DNA of 64,000 nucleotides, from NCBI GenBank assembly GCA_019044685.2, contig JAGTXX020000005.1:744001-808000 (forward strand), in the 5' to 3' direction. Position numbers and translations under genes: made by a program. The stretch is from Nannochloris sp. 'desiccata' (taxonomy: Eukaryota; Chlorophyta; Trebouxiophyceae; Chlorellales; Chlorellaceae). The notes under the pieces were generated by a model. It had not been told where the DNA came from and searched no databases. It saw nothing but the letters and a program-made list of their open reading frames with translations. Shown here in pieces: positions 34,223 to 45,151 of this stretch; within the stretch, counting starts at the first letter, position 1; every line of letters starts with the position of its first letter.

Positions 34223-34227
34223 GCAGG
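34223..34227. repeat. Target-site duplication GCAGG (left)
   Basis: Five bases directly before the left LTR, repeated after the right LTR at 40725..40729. Confidence 0.9.
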
Positions 34228-34586
34228 TGTAGAACTATGCCTAACTGGGTGGAAGGCTAAGTTCTTAGGAACAAGATGTTCGATCGAATGCGCACAGTGG
34301 AGTCACAACTACACTGTCTTAGAGGTCTATAGGGTATCTAGGAGTATCAGGTGTACCTGGTTACACGAATCAAGAGTTAATCATAATTAAGAATGTGGAA
34401 AAGAGCGATGGAGAGCTATTTAGGAATTGAGTATGTAGCTTCTCAAGCTATAACGTTATAGGGCACGCAGCCATAACGAGAGTGACTGTGTCAGACTGAG
34501 TCTGGCAGAGAATAGCTGTCCAGAGCGACGGAAGAAAGAAAAGAGACCAAAATAGAAAAAGGCAAAATAAGGCGCAAAGTGCTACA
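34228..34586 (-). repeat. 3' LTR
   Basis: 359-base long terminal repeat, TG...CA ends, same sequence as 40366..40724 by eye. Confidence 0.95.
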
Positions 34587-34756
34587 TTATCCCCTCCTTA
34601 AGAAAAGAGCCACGTCCTCGCTGGCTCAGAACAATGTAAGCAGACAAAGGAATCAAGGGGAAAGCAAAACAAAAGACAATCAGCAAAATGAAAATATAAA
34701 TAGACAGATCTGAAAATTTCTTAACCAGGGGGAAAAAAATCACATAGACAATAAAA

Positions 34757-37700
34757 TTACTTCTTTTTAGTAGGTTCCTTGATATTCTTCTTCTTTTTAG
34801 AATTAACAGTAGGCCAAGGTGGTAGCGTAGCTTCTCCACGTCTGAGTGGGTGTGCAGCATCATATTCATCAATTAAATCTTTAATGCCGAGTAGTTGGCG
34901 GCGGGGTTCCCAAGTAGCTTCTTCAAGAGAGTAACCAAGCCAAGCTACATGATAAAACCATTCAGGGCGAGATTTACCAACAATAGTATCCCATTTACGA
35001 CCAAATACATAATCGACAAGGTAGATTCCATCACCACGTGCATAACCAATCGGTGGCAGTTCCACAGTAACGCGTTCACCAAATTCTTCAGGAGACTCTA
35101 CAAAGGGATGTAAGAGTTTGACATGGAAGGTAGCATGAATTTGCATCTCATTAGGGAGTGTAAGTTTATACGTAACGGGAGACAGCACTTTAGATATCGT
35201 GAAGGGACCAATACGTCTTTCTTGCAGCTTGCGAGAAGGACCGGGCAGCTTCAAATTTTCTGTAGACAGGTAAACACGATCTCCAACTTTAAACTCAACA
35301 TGCCTTCTAGATTTATTTGCATATTCACGCTGACGTTCACGAGCACGCTCCAAATGTTGTTTAGCTTCAGTTAAAGCAGTAGCGACAGTGTGAGCCAAGG
35401 TATCAGGATTGACAGCAGCAGCAGAAGTAGGATTGAGAGCAGCACCAGGGACAAAAGGATGAGTACCATGATTCAAGAAGTACGGAGTAAACTTATGCGA
35501 AGCTTGACGAGAATTATTATAAGCCAATTCCAGATAAGGTAACAATTCATCCCAGTTATCATGCTTATCGTTGACGTAAGAGCGGAGCATCTCTTCAATG
35601 GTTCTATTCATTCGCTCAGTCTGGCCATCAGTTTCGGGGTGGAAAGCAGTAGACATGTGAGAAGCAATACCTAAAGCATCAATAAATTGTTTCCAATACT
35701 CACTGGTGAAGCGAGCATCGCGATCACTTATCAAGGCTTTTGGGAAACCATGGAGCCTAAAGATATTACTCATCATGAGCTTAGCAAGACTAGGAGCATC
35801 AACAGTGGTAGTGGTAGCAATGAAATGACCCATTTTAGAAAGCTTATCAACTACAGTAACAATGCAGTCAAAACCATTGAGAGTGGTAGGCAAAGGACCA
35901 ATCAAATCCAATGAGACATGTTCCCAATTATGATCAGGAACCGGCAGCGGTTGCAACAAGCCAGCAGGCTTTTGGTTGTTCGATTTCATTCGCTGACAAA
36001 GAAGGCAAGATTTCACATAACGTTGTACAGTTTGTGCAATTCCACGCCAGTAGTAATGTCGAGAAACCAGTTCAGTAGTTTTATCCATGCCCACGTGACC
36101 AGCAGTCACATGATCGTGATTTGCAGCTAAAACTTTAGCTTGCAACTTCTTGAATGGAACGAACAATTTCTTTCTTCCCTTCGAGTGAGCATAAATTAAA
36201 TCATTTTGAACTGAGTATTCAAAATCCAAGACAGATGGAGGAGGAGCAAGAGAGCGGCGACGACGACGGTTACTAACGGGAGCGGGAGCGACAACTTTCT
36301 TGTACAAAGGATCTTTAACCAAAGCATCCTTCAATTCAGCTAACCAACCTTGGTTAGGTTCAAAATGTACAATAGAATTCACACGAACACTATTAACACG
36401 AATACCTTGCACACGAAGCAGCTGTGGCAGCACAGTGTCAGACACAGGGGGCAGTTCAAAATCAGCGCGTCGACTCAAAGCATCAGCTACAACATTAGCT
36501 TTACCAGGGAGATACTTGATGAGCAAGTCATTACCGTACTCTAATAGAGTTTCAAGCCATCGTACTTGTCTCTTAGACAGTTCTTTTTGTTCCATGAAGT
36601 ACTTCAAGGAATTATGATCAGTAAGAACAGTGATCGGCACGCCTTCGACATAGTGTCGCCAGCGTTTGAGAGCACAGACAATAGCATGAAGTTCGCGATC
36701 ATGAGTAGGCCAACGACGTTCAGTATCACTCAGAGTTTGAGAAATGAAGGCAACAGGACGTTCACCTTCAGGCGTAGATTGACTAAGCACAGCACCAACA
36801 GCGAACTCAGAAGCGTCCGTAGTAATCACAAAAGGCTTGCCAAATTCAGGGTTTTTCAACACAGGAGCGGTGGACAAGGCAGTCTTCAAGGCTTCTAACG
36901 CTTGAGTTTGCTTGGTAGTCCAGAGAAAAGGGACATTCTTCTTAGTAAGCAAGGTAAGAGGGGCAGCCATGGTGGCGAAACCATGAACATAGCGACGGTA
37001 ATAATTAGCTAGACCGAGAAAAGAGCGGACTTGCCGGACTGTTTTAGGTTGAGGCCAGTCAGCAACAGCTTGAACTTTACGAGGGTCAGCTTTAACACCA
37101 TCACCATTAATCACATGCCCAAGGAAGGACACTTCAGTTTGGAAAAATTCACACTTAGAGGCCTTGCAATACAGCTTATTCTGTCGGAGGACGTCAAGCG
37201 CGTGGCGAACGTGCTTTTCATGATCCTCAAGAGTATCACTAAAGATAAGGATATCATCTAAGTATACCATAATGAATTTGTCCAAACTAGTGCGGAAGAT
37301 GTCATTCATCAAGGTCTGGAAGGTGGCGGGAGCGTTCGTCAGACCGAATGGCATCACTAAAAACTCATAGTGACCATATCTGGTACTAAATGCAGTCTTG
37401 TAGATATCTTCTTTAGCTACTCGTATTTGATAATAGCCGGATCTCAGATCAAGCTTGGTAAAGTACTTGGCCTTACCAAGGCGATCCAACATTTCTTCAA
37501 TACGAGGGAGCGGATACCTATTCTTCACAGTCTGTTTGTTCAGGGCTCTGTAGTCAATACACATACGTAAGGAGCCATCTTGCTTCTTGACAAACAGCAC
37601 AGGAGATCCATAGGGAGACACACTAGGCTGTATCTCACCATTTTCCAACATTTCGTTGATCTGTCGCTGCATTTCATCGTATTCAGGCAGACTCTTTTTA

Positions 37701-38511
37701 TAGTCTGGGCGGGAAGTGGGTTGAGCACCAGGTTCAAGTTCAATACGATGATCTACAGATCGTTCAGGAGGCAGACCAGGAGGCAAGTTATCAGGGAAAA
37801 CATCTTCATAATCTTTCATAATATCCTTCGCCATCTTTCGAGCGCCCGCGGCGGTGGTTTCTTTAACTTCACTTTCGACACCGTCATCAGTTTGCCGTAC
37901 ATAGCAAGCATATACTTTAGCAGAGGGGCGCTTACGAAGAACTCTATTGAGTTGTACAGCACTCAAGGGCTTCAATGTAGTGGGTCGGTCTGGTCGCGGA
38001 CATTGCCAAAAGTGGCGACGACGGCGGTGAGTAAAAGTTATTGTTTTCTCGGAGAAATCAATACTAGGATTAATTTTACTCAGCCATGGTTGTCCTAATA
38101 TCATATGATAAGCCGAATCTAAAGGCACTACATCCAGAGATACCGAATCTCTGTAATTCTGGATTTTAATCGTGGCACGGTGAACAAACTTGTCCAAATC
38201 ATAAGCGGTACCATCAGCCATCAGGGCTTGAGTCCAGTTCTGAGGATCTTTCTTTTTCGTAGTAATTCCAAATGTTTCAACAAAGTCTTGAGAAATAAAA
38301 TTACCAGCAGCACCACTATCTATAAGGATAGTGACGACCTGGCCATTGACACTTCCACGGAGGACCTGCAGCTCAGTCTCGGAGCGCACTGCGAGAATAT
38401 ATCGAGGGTCGCAGGCGGGAGCTGGGCCCGAATCAAGGGTGGAGGAGTCATCAACATCATCATCAACAGATTCACCGGCAATAAAGACTCCGCTTACTGT
38501 CGGTGTCTCGC
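34757..38511 (-). CDS. pol: Ty3/gypsy pol (protease-RT-RNase H-integrase-chromodomain)
   Basis: About 1,250 aa once entered by -1 frameshift from gag; the conserved part starts near 38389. Protease active site [10 protein letters not shown]. Reverse transcriptase: [20 protein letters not shown], catalytic [10 protein letters not shown]. RNase [15 protein letters not shown] and TDHNSLKYF. Integrase zinc finger: [17 protein letters not shown] followed by CLLCQ, then the DDE core with [19 protein letters not shown] and the [12 protein letters not shown] block. The C-terminus is a chromodomain (VDYVFGRKW...[17 protein letters not shown]), which defines chromoviruses and is thought to direct insertion to particular chromatin. 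No stop codons interrupt it. Confidence 0.95.
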
Positions 38512-39381
38512 GTTTCCCTGCTTCTTAGTAAGCTCGGGACACTGATTTTTACGATGACCACGTTCTTTGCAGTAGAAACAACGACCTTCACGACGCAAGG
38601 CGTCACGATCATAAGAACCAGAGGGACGAGAATCAATACTACCTATATCCATAGCCACAGGACGCGGAGCAGGAGCAAGAGAAGCCGGCTGGCGGGACTG
38701 CCAGTGTTGGCCAGAGTAATTGCCTCTGCCACGTTGTCCAGCAGGTACCAATTCTAATTCACCAAGAGTAGCCAAAGTAGCAATCTCGTCAAATTGAAGA
38801 GTTGTACGAACCCTATTGGCCGTAGCTTGGGTAATATAATCCTTAACCTTGTCCCAGTACAAGGTTTTCCGGAAGCGATGCACAATTTCATCCTGAGTGA
38901 CTTCAGGCAATTCAAGCATAATAATACGGTACTCTCTAATGTAATCAATCACAGATTGAGTACGCCTCTGACGTAAGTTGTCAAGGCGTTCCCGTGCTTG
39001 AAGATGTTCCTCTAAGGGACCAAAAGCACCACGCAAAGCCGTACAAAAATCTTGCCAAGTCCCCCAAGGAGCGTTAGCCCATTCATCAACAGGGTAGACA
39101 CGACGCAACCAAGTCTTGGCAGCACCTTGAAGGTAGGGCAAGGCAGTTTGCACCTTCAGCATATCATCAGTAATACCAATAGAATGACAGTACAAGGATA
39201 CAGCGTACAACCAATCTTGCAAAGCTTTACTATCACCGGTAAAGTCATTGGGCTTGCGGGGCTTGATACGCTGTGCAGCAGGTGGTTGTTGCACGTTTGG
39301 TGGTTGTTGCTGTAACTCATTGAGTTGAGCAGTCAAGAACTGTACTTGCTGCATCAACTGAGCAGCTTCTTCGGCGTTCAT
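38494..39381 (-). CDS. gag: Ty3/gypsy gag (capsid and nucleocapsid)
   Basis: 295 aa with a capsid-like helical region ([47 protein letters not shown], characteristic of retrotransposon gag) and one CCHC zinc knuckle near the C-terminus ([15 protein letters not shown]). The frame ends at 38494, just after a slippery heptamer at 38518..38512 that allows -1 shift into pol. Confidence 0.93.
   Translation of the reverse strand: MNAEEAAQLMQQVQFLTAQLNELQQQPPNVQQPPAAQRIKPRKPNDFTGDSKALQDWLYAVSLYCHSIGITDDMLKVQTALPYLQGAAKTWLRRVYPVDEWANAPWGTWQDFCTALRGAFGPLEEHLQARERLDNLRQRRTQSVIDYIREYRIIMLELPEVTQDEIVHRFRKTLYWDKVKDYITQATANRVRTTLQFDEIATLATLGELELVPAGQRGRGNYSGQHWQSRQPASLAPAPRPVAMDIGSIDSRPSGSYDRDALRREGRCFYCKERGHRKNQCPELTKKQGNARHRQ
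38512..38518 (-). promoter_or_regulatory. -1 ribosomal frameshift site GGGAAAC
   Basis: Read on the minus strand, the gag frame is CAG GGA AAC, giving the heptamer G-GGA-AAC in the exact X-XXY-YYZ phase. It lies five codons before the gag stop, and the pol frame is open across it in the -1 frame. I could not test for a downstream pseudoknot. Confidence 0.8.
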
Positions 39382-39405
39382 CTTGTCGTACGAGCAATAC
39401 GAATT

Positions 39406-39867
39406 TCAATTAAAATATATAACCCTGCCGTCGGGAAGAACCTTTAATTTATTTTCTTCTTCCCAAAGGGACCACCGTGCTTCGTCAACACGTCTAGGAT
39501 TCCAGTACTTTAAGAAGCTTTGTTCTTCTTCACGTGCTTGAGAACAAGCTGTACTAGTTAGTACCCACTTGTACTTACTAGGGTTCTTGAGATCAGCTGG
39601 AATGCCGTCTAGTGGCACTTGTTTCAATCCCCCTATGTAAGTAAACTTCCCGTAAGTACCTTTAACTTTAGCCTCTACGTTAGCTTTCGCGTCAAGGTAC
39701 TTCTTCAGTTGTGAACTTCTTTTACTCTTGTTGTATTGCCACGTAGTACGCTTACGAGTATCAGCAATGACCTTCTTCTTCTTCTTCTGTTTGAACTTCT
39801 CTTTACGCTTCTCTTTCTTTACCTCTTTAACCAAGTCTTGATGTACTAGTGTAGTACTAGATGCCAT
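39406..39867 (-). CDS. Extra ORF upstream of gag, unknown
   Basis: 153 aa from ATG 39867, lying between the 5' leader and gag of the LTR element, and 24 bases from the gag start. The N-terminus is very basic (KEVKKEKRKEKFKQKKKKKV), then a more ordinary stretch (KGTYGKFTYIGGLKQVPLDG, KYKWVLTSTACSQ, RWSLWEEENKLKVLPDGRVI). I recognise no family. Most Ty3/gypsy elements have no ORF here. The lysine-rich start could serve nuclear entry or RNA binding (inference). Confidence 0.6.
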   Translation of the reverse strand: MASSTTLVHQDLVKEVKKEKRKEKFKQKKKKKVIADTRKRTTWQYNKSKRSSQLKKYLDAKANVEAKVKGTYGKFTYIGGLKQVPLDGIPADLKNPSKYKWVLTSTACSQAREEEQSFLKYWNPRRVDEARWSLWEEENKLKVLPDGRVIYFN

Positions 39868-40365
39868 ACACTATAGTACAGTGGAATAGGACTAATACCG
39901 GACCACTTGAAGTACTAAATGACTAATACCTAGATCAGCCGTGGACAGTACAGTACTTCTCGCTGATAGCAGCTACCTCGGTAGTCACGGATGAGGATTC
40001 AGTACTGTGGTGGTGGATGCTTCACTAGATCTTAATCAGATAATATCTTCAGAGATACCTGGACCAAGATATCAGGAACCGGGGTCAAGAGCCGCCAAAG
40101 AAAAATTTCAGAAACGCGTACGCCGGGGGTGTGTCGACTCGCCAAGTCTCAAAAACACACCTGTGAGAAGCCTATGAGCGGACTTTCGCCAAAGTCAAGC
40201 TTATATAGGGCTATCAAACAGATCAAAAGGCCACGCAGAGGAGTGGGGCCCAAAATCAAGAGGTCGAAGAACGCGGGATGCGAATCAGATGAGGTGCACG
40301 CTCACTTGCCAAGTGAGAATCAGAAGGTGCAACTTACGTATCCCGTTTCAAAAGCTGAGAACCAA
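39868..40365 (-). other. 5' leader of the LTR element
   Basis: About 500 bases between the 5' LTR and the first ORF. The half nearest that ORF is unusually rich in GTAC/AGTAC words (for example around 39840-40010). A role in packaging or transcription is possible but unsupported. Confidence 0.6.
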
Positions 40366-40724
40366 TGTAGAACTATGCCTAACTGGGTGGAAGGCTAAGT
40401 TCTTAGGAACAAGATGTTCGATCGAATGCGCACAGTGGAGTCACAACTACACTGTCTTAGAGGTCTATAGGGTATCTAGGAGTATCAGGTGTACCTGGTT
40501 ACACGAATCAAGAGTTAATCATAATTAAGAATGTGGAAAAGAGCGATGGAGAGCTATTTAGGAATTGAGTATGTAGCTTCTCAAGCTATAACGTTATAGG
40601 GCACGCAGCCATAACGAGAGTGACTGTGTCAGACTGAGTCTGGCAGAGAATAGCTGTCCAGAGCGACGGAAGAAAGAAAAGAGACCAAAATAGAAAAAGG
40701 CAAAATAAGGCGCAAAGTGCTACA
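40366..40724 (-). repeat. 5' LTR
   Basis: 359-base long terminal repeat starting the element on the minus strand; same sequence as 34228..34586 by eye. Confidence 0.95.
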
Positions 40725-40729
40725 GCAGG
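40725..40729. repeat. Target-site duplication GCAGG (right)
   Basis: Matches 34223..34227. Five bases is the usual length for Ty3/gypsy integrases. Confidence 0.9.
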
Positions 40730-42154
40730 GATATTGACGTGTCTGCTTGCGCCAAGGATTTTAGTAAGACCGATCGAGGGGCGTTCTTTGGAATGAATCC
40801 AAGCTTTACGAGTTTTAGTCTGGTAAAAAGCTTCTAATTCCCTCTCAAGACGACCCAGTTCAGCCCTGACATGCGGAATTTCAGCGAGAGCAGCTCGGAT
40901 AGAGACGGTGTCGTTCCCATTAACTTGGGAAGTGAGCGTTGCTAATGTATCACGAAGCGCCTCCACAGATGCACGATGTTGGTTTTTGAAGAAGAAATCG
41001 CGATTCAAACTCCTGATTTTCCACTTCAATGTTTTAGACTTGAATTTAAGCCACCAGCGTTTTACTGCCTCGTCAGTAGTAGGGAGACTTGCTAGCCTCA
41101 AGTCCAGCCACTCTTCAAACTCTCGTGAAAGACAAGGATCTTTCATAAAAGAGATATTAAGACGAGGAGGTGCGTTAGGAGGGCGAGAAGAAGAAGCGGA
41201 AGAGTGTTCAAGGGACAGCGGCGCCAAGTGACAGACCACAACGGTGTGATCAGAATCATTAACACAACGACGCAGAGCTGATCTGAGAAGGTTAGAAGGG
41301 CAGACAACTTGAGTAGAAAGAGTGTCGGAGGTGTAAAAGCGGTCCAATCGAGAACCACAGTGACCATTAGGTTGGAGCCAGGTCATGTGGCGGGACGTCG
41401 GGTGCTGTAACCGAAACACGTCAACCAGAGTAGCCAAAGCTGGGAGAGCAGCCCAAACATTTGCAGTAGCCTCAGTAGTGGCAGTCGGCACCATAGCTTC
41501 ACCTCCAACAGTAGTTAATCTATCTAAAGACGGATTGTGGACAAAGTTGAAATCACCTCCCCACACCAGCTGCCGCCTAGCAGCCACAGCAGAGGCAGCA
41601 AGGGGTACAAGGCGGTCCTGAAGAAACTGAGCACGCTCAGGGGCATGATTTGGGAGATAAAGACAAGCCATAGATAGTTTATGACCCGCCCAATCAATAT
41701 TGAGGGAAATAACACGCCCATCCTCGGGGCCGACACTGGCAGCGTCACCCACGAGGCGAACGGTGCCATCTCTGATAAGGGATGTTCTAATAGCTATGGC
41801 AACGCCTCCTCTGCTGCGACCAGCAGAAATAGTAGAATCATCCAGCTCCTCAGAGGGGGTAGCAGTTGAAGAAGATGCAGTAGAGGCAGAAATTGATGTA
41901 GTTTTGTAGCGCCAAAACACAGTCCAGCCACGGCCGTGCGGGCGGCGAGAAAATTTATTTGCAAAAGGTACAGAGTGGACCACAGAGGGGATCCAATGTT
42001 CTTGTATAAATACGATTCCTAAATGTAATTCATCCCACATTTGAGTAAAACGGGGAATGTTGTCAAGAGTCAAGCCTCGGACATTGTGGGTACCAAACCG
42101 TAAAGTAGGGCATCGAGCAACATCACCAGGCAGCAAGAGGGCATTTAGGGGCAT
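40725..42154 (-). CDS. LINE ORF2, endonuclease part
   Basis: N-terminal third of ORF2, continuous in frame with 34222..31090 before the insertion. It carries an APE-like endonuclease: GTHNVRGL, IVFIQEHW (catalytic Glu), SRGGVAIAI, VWGGDFNFV, GSRLDRFYTS and SDHTVVVCHL (catalytic Asp-His). The endonuclease nicks target DNA for target-primed reverse transcription. Its ATG at 42154 is two bases after the ORF1 stop. Open frame continues past the insertion into the LTR as an artefact. Confidence 0.92.
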
Positions 42155-42156
42155 AT

Positions 42157-43707
42157 TTAATGTTGAGAAGGAGGAGCACCTCCATTTGTTTCTCCATCAG
42201 CAGGGGCAGGGGGTGAGTGGATTGGAGGGTCTTCCAAGTCAAAATCTTCAGCAGCAAGACTGACGCCAGACATGGAGTCATCGTCGTTTGAGGTGAGATC
42301 CGAGTCTTCAGCCATAGGATCATAGTCTTCATCGTCGTCCGTACCATCTTCAGATCCAGTTGTGGCAGCAGCCTCAGAGGATGTGGCTGCAGTAGGAGCT
42401 GCCCGGGCCTGACGATCGGGATTAATGCGAAGAGGTGGGAGATCAAGAGCACCACTAGGGGCTGCAGCAGCATCAATAGTAGCAGCACCAGCCATACCAG
42501 CAAAGGTGCCAGCAAGAATTCCATGGACACCCGGGGTGACAATAGTGGTTCCAGCAACATGTCCAGCAGCTGGTTCAGTAGCAGAATGAATTGCAGCTGA
42601 TTTGGCAGCGGCAGCCACAGTGGAAAGAGGAGAAGAGCGTGTGCGTACTTGTCCAGAGGGGCCGGCTCCATTGGCAGAGGTGACACCAGCAGCCGCAGCA
42701 GCAGCAGCAGCAGCAAGTGCTTTCGCTTCAGCCGCTTCCTTAGCAGCCTTGGCAATAGCAGCAGATTCTGCCTCTCGTTCGCGTTTCTTAGCAGCATGTT
42801 CAGCCAATTTTTGTAAGGCCGCTTGGCGCTTGGTTTCCACCGCGGCCTCTTGGGCAGAGACTTGCACTCTTTTCGAGCGTTTGGCGGTAGAAGGGCCAGG
42901 TGGCTGGGCGGCTCGAGCGGCAGCAGGAGCGCTCCTGCTAGCAGGGGGCTGGGAGACAGGAGAAGTAGATGAAGGTCGACGAGGGACGTTCCAGGCAGAC
43001 GAGACAACAAGAGGGGGAGTAAGAGTCAACAAGTCTTGGTCAATGGCATCAGCAGTCCAAGTAGCGGAAGGCATACGGACGTGGATAAGGTGAGTTTTAC
43101 CTGCAAGACCAGGGAGCTGGAAGTCTGTGGGAATATCAGCAAGAGAGGAAGCTTTAAATTTGACAATAAGGCGGCCCTCTTGGGAGCTGTTGCTGGGACC
43201 AGAAATTTGCCGGACAATTGTGCAACGGCGACGGTCAGTTGAGAGGAAAGAAGCCAGATCAGCCTGATTAATATTGGCAGGCACGTTGATCAGTTCACGG
43301 GTATATTCTGCAGAATAGTTTTCCCAGGAGACACGCGCATCAACAAAAGTGATGCCACCTTCAACTTCAGCAGGCAAAGGCAGGGTGCCCGTGGCGGCAG
43401 TGGCAGCTTCGAGGCTGGGGACGGCCGCAGGGTGCTTGATAGTAAAACCCACACGCATATAGCCATCAACAGTGGTGTAAGAAGCATGCTCTGTGAGGTA
43501 TTCACTCGGTTGCAAGGGGGCATCCGAGGGAATATGGGCGTGAATTGCCTTGGCGACAGCACGGGTAAAAAGAGCCCGTTGGTGCTGAGGCTCGAGCGCA
43601 TAGCGAGCCTTAGCAGAGACCCGCAAAATTGGGTGGGAGTCCAAGTCCACGTCTTGGTAAAGACCGGGAGGAGGGTCCGTAAGGATGACAAGACGGCGGG
43701 GAGGCAT
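42157..43707 (-). CDS. LINE ORF1 (gag-like)
   Basis: 516 aa from ATG 43707. The N-terminal half looks globular (YALEPQHQRALFTRAVAKAI, RLIVKFKASSLADIP), followed by a long Ala-rich, charged, coiled-coil-like part (AEHAAKKREREAESAAIAKA) and an acidic C-terminus (EDGTDDDEDYDPMAEDSD). I see no zinc knuckle. Its role by position is RNA binding and chaperoning. The stop is followed by AT then the ORF2 ATG (TAAATATG), suggesting ORF2 translation by termination-reinitiation. Confidence 0.82.
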   Translation of the reverse strand: MPPRRLVILTDPPPGLYQDVDLDSHPILRVSAKARYALEPQHQRALFTRAVAKAIHAHIPSDAPLQPSEYLTEHASYTTVDGYMRVGFTIKHPAAVPSLEAATAATGTLPLPAEVEGGITFVDARVSWENYSAEYTRELINVPANINQADLASFLSTDRRRCTIVRQISGPSNSSQEGRLIVKFKASSLADIPTDFQLPGLAGKTHLIHVRMPSATWTADAIDQDLLTLTPPLVVSSAWNVPRRPSSTSPVSQPPASRSAPAAARAAQPPGPSTAKRSKRVQVSAQEAAVETKRQAALQKLAEHAAKKREREAESAAIAKAAKEAAEAKALAAAAAAAAAGVTSANGAGPSGQVRTRSSPLSTVAAAAKSAAIHSATEPAAGHVAGTTIVTPGVHGILAGTFAGMAGAATIDAAAAPSGALDLPPLRINPDRQARAAPTAATSSEAAATTGSEDGTDDDEDYDPMAEDSDLTSNDDDSMSGVSLAAEDFDLEDPPIHSPPAPADGETNGGAPPSQH

Positions 43708-44007
43708 AATTAAGAAAAAATGCAGTCTCGGGGGGACAGTAAATTTTGAACAGAGTGAAATTGTTCAAACCCCAGCAAGCACCTGAAGATAACCACTCAG
43801 GAGAAGTCAAGCGCTATTTCTAGAGCAATATTGAGTGCGGAGCACTGTAATTGCGCGTAAATTTTTATTTTTTTAATTTTTCACTGATGTTAGATGCGAA
43901 AAAAATCAAAAAGCAGCAGGTGCTCTTTGATCCCCTCCAGAAAGTACTATAGTGTTCTAACAGCTCTACTGTGTTACAGAATTGATTTTTAGTTTTTTTT
44001 GAAATTT
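43708..44007. other. LINE 5' UTR and junction
   Basis: About 300 bases upstream of ORF1 on the minus strand. It probably includes the LINE 5' UTR; the exact element boundary is not visible. No gene. Confidence 0.5.
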
Positions 44008-45151
44008 GATTGAGGATCTTACATGTGGCCCAGTCCCACCGCCCTGGTGAGAGAGTCAGGTGACTCGCAGGCTTCCCTATAACATGGGAATGTATAAAAA
44101 GTAGAAAAAAGACAAGAGTCTAGAATTGAGGTTAGCCAACCCAAAAACATAAGCATGGGGCGGTGAATATGCAAAACGCCACCAACCACCATACCTGGCG
44201 GTAATGAGCAAAAGGCAAAAACCCTACATTTTAACTCAAGAAAGGTGATAGATAACCAGAGATACTTTGATTACCCATCAATACAACATAAAAAATGTTG
44301 AGCAAAGAATGAATTCTTCACTGGAAAGGATCCAGATCCATTTTTCAGGGTCTGAATGAAAAGAGCGGCGTTTCAGAAACGCCACTCGGAGGTATGATAA
44401 GAAGCACCATACAAAAAGAGGGGTTTTATTGGTGATAAATCAGTCAAGTAAAACCAGGTCGTGCAGAAATTCTGCGCGAGTATTGAAAGAGTAGAGAAAA
44501 CGCTGCCCACCACCAATCCACGGCATATGACGGTGAATATGCAAAACGCCACCAACCACATGCAAGGGAATGATGTTGGACCTCTCATCACTACTCAGTT
44601 GAGGAACGAGGTTTCCCTGCGTTGTTTTGCTGAGATAGCTTAATCAATAAAAGATTATTGATGGTAGAAATCCTGCCTCCCAGTGGGTGGCAGCATCGGG
44701 GCTCGATGGCGAGCACCCGAATATGGGGTTAAAAAGTCAGCGTGATGGAGTCCAGCGGACCCCTGGGCTGAAAAAGCTCGAATATAGAGGTGAGTTATGA
44801 GGCTCTCCATCTATCTTCGATCTGTGAAACAACGTGCAGAGATTGATTTCTGAAGTGTTGTTAAATTGCCGGTTAGTTGAGAAAATAAATCCTCAAATAC
44901 CGCATTATTAGAGACCGCGCGGCCTCAGATAGCTCCAATATATTTAGAGCTATAATATACATCCCCCGCTGACGGCGAAAGCACGCACGGGAGAGTTTTA
45001 GTTTGTCGATCAAAGAATGCTAACGAAAAAAATATTTTTTTCGCTGAACACCTTTGATATATAATCCCAGCACTTTGAGAGGGAGCCAATTAACAAAAGG
45101 AGTTAATTGGTTCCCTCTCAAAATAGCTAGAATTGGATTTAACCCTAAATC
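44008..45151 (-). mobile_element. LINE 3' remnant, tandem unit A
   Basis: Starts with the same roughly 280-base 3' UTR sequence as the truncated LINE at 30170, then a decayed ORF2 end (minus-strand HSDPEKWIWILSSEE resembles FHPDPERRTWVISRQE). It includes a second, partly repeated block with gcaaaacgccaccaacca. Unit B repeats it with an offset of 1,144 bases and few differences. Near its far end is a 19-base inverted repeat (45076..45120). Confidence 0.8.
45076..45120. repeat. Inverted repeat (19-base arms, 7-base loop)
   Basis: Arms TGAGAGGGAGCCAATTAAC and GTTAATTGGTTCCCTCTCA pair with one mismatch. The copy in unit B (46222..46266) has two mismatches. Confidence 0.85.

Larger units (their letters stand above)
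34228..40724 (-). mobile_element. Chromodomain Ty3/gypsy LTR retrotransposon, complete
   Basis: 6,497 bases, minus-strand orientation, nested in the LINE. LTRs are 359 bases (34228..34586 and 40366..40724), begin TG and end CA, and look identical by eye, so the insertion is young. Next to the 5' LTR, on the minus strand, is TTGGTTCTCAGCTTTTG, a candidate primer-binding site whose tRNA I cannot name (not the usual initiator-Met TGGTATCAGAGC). Next to the 3' LTR is the purine tract AAGGAGGGGATAA. Coding order: an extra ORF (39867..39406), gag (39381..38494), then pol (to 34757). Confidence 0.96.
30789..43990 (-). mobile_element. APE-type LINE retrotransposon, split by an LTR element
   Basis: Minus-strand non-LTR element with ORF1 (43707..42157), ORF2 (42154..31090, interrupted) and a 3' UTR of about 300 bases (to about 30789). 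The outer limits are approximate because I could not see flanking target duplications. The Ty3/gypsy element at 34228..40724 sits within ORF2. Removing it with one GCAGG copy leaves 4563 bases of ORF2, exactly divisible by three, so the LINE was coding-intact when hit. Confidence 0.9.

Noticed and set aside
42123..43010. 295-codon Leu/Pro-rich minus-strand frame
   Set aside because: It is an out-of-frame shadow of the GC-rich Ala codons of LINE ORF1.
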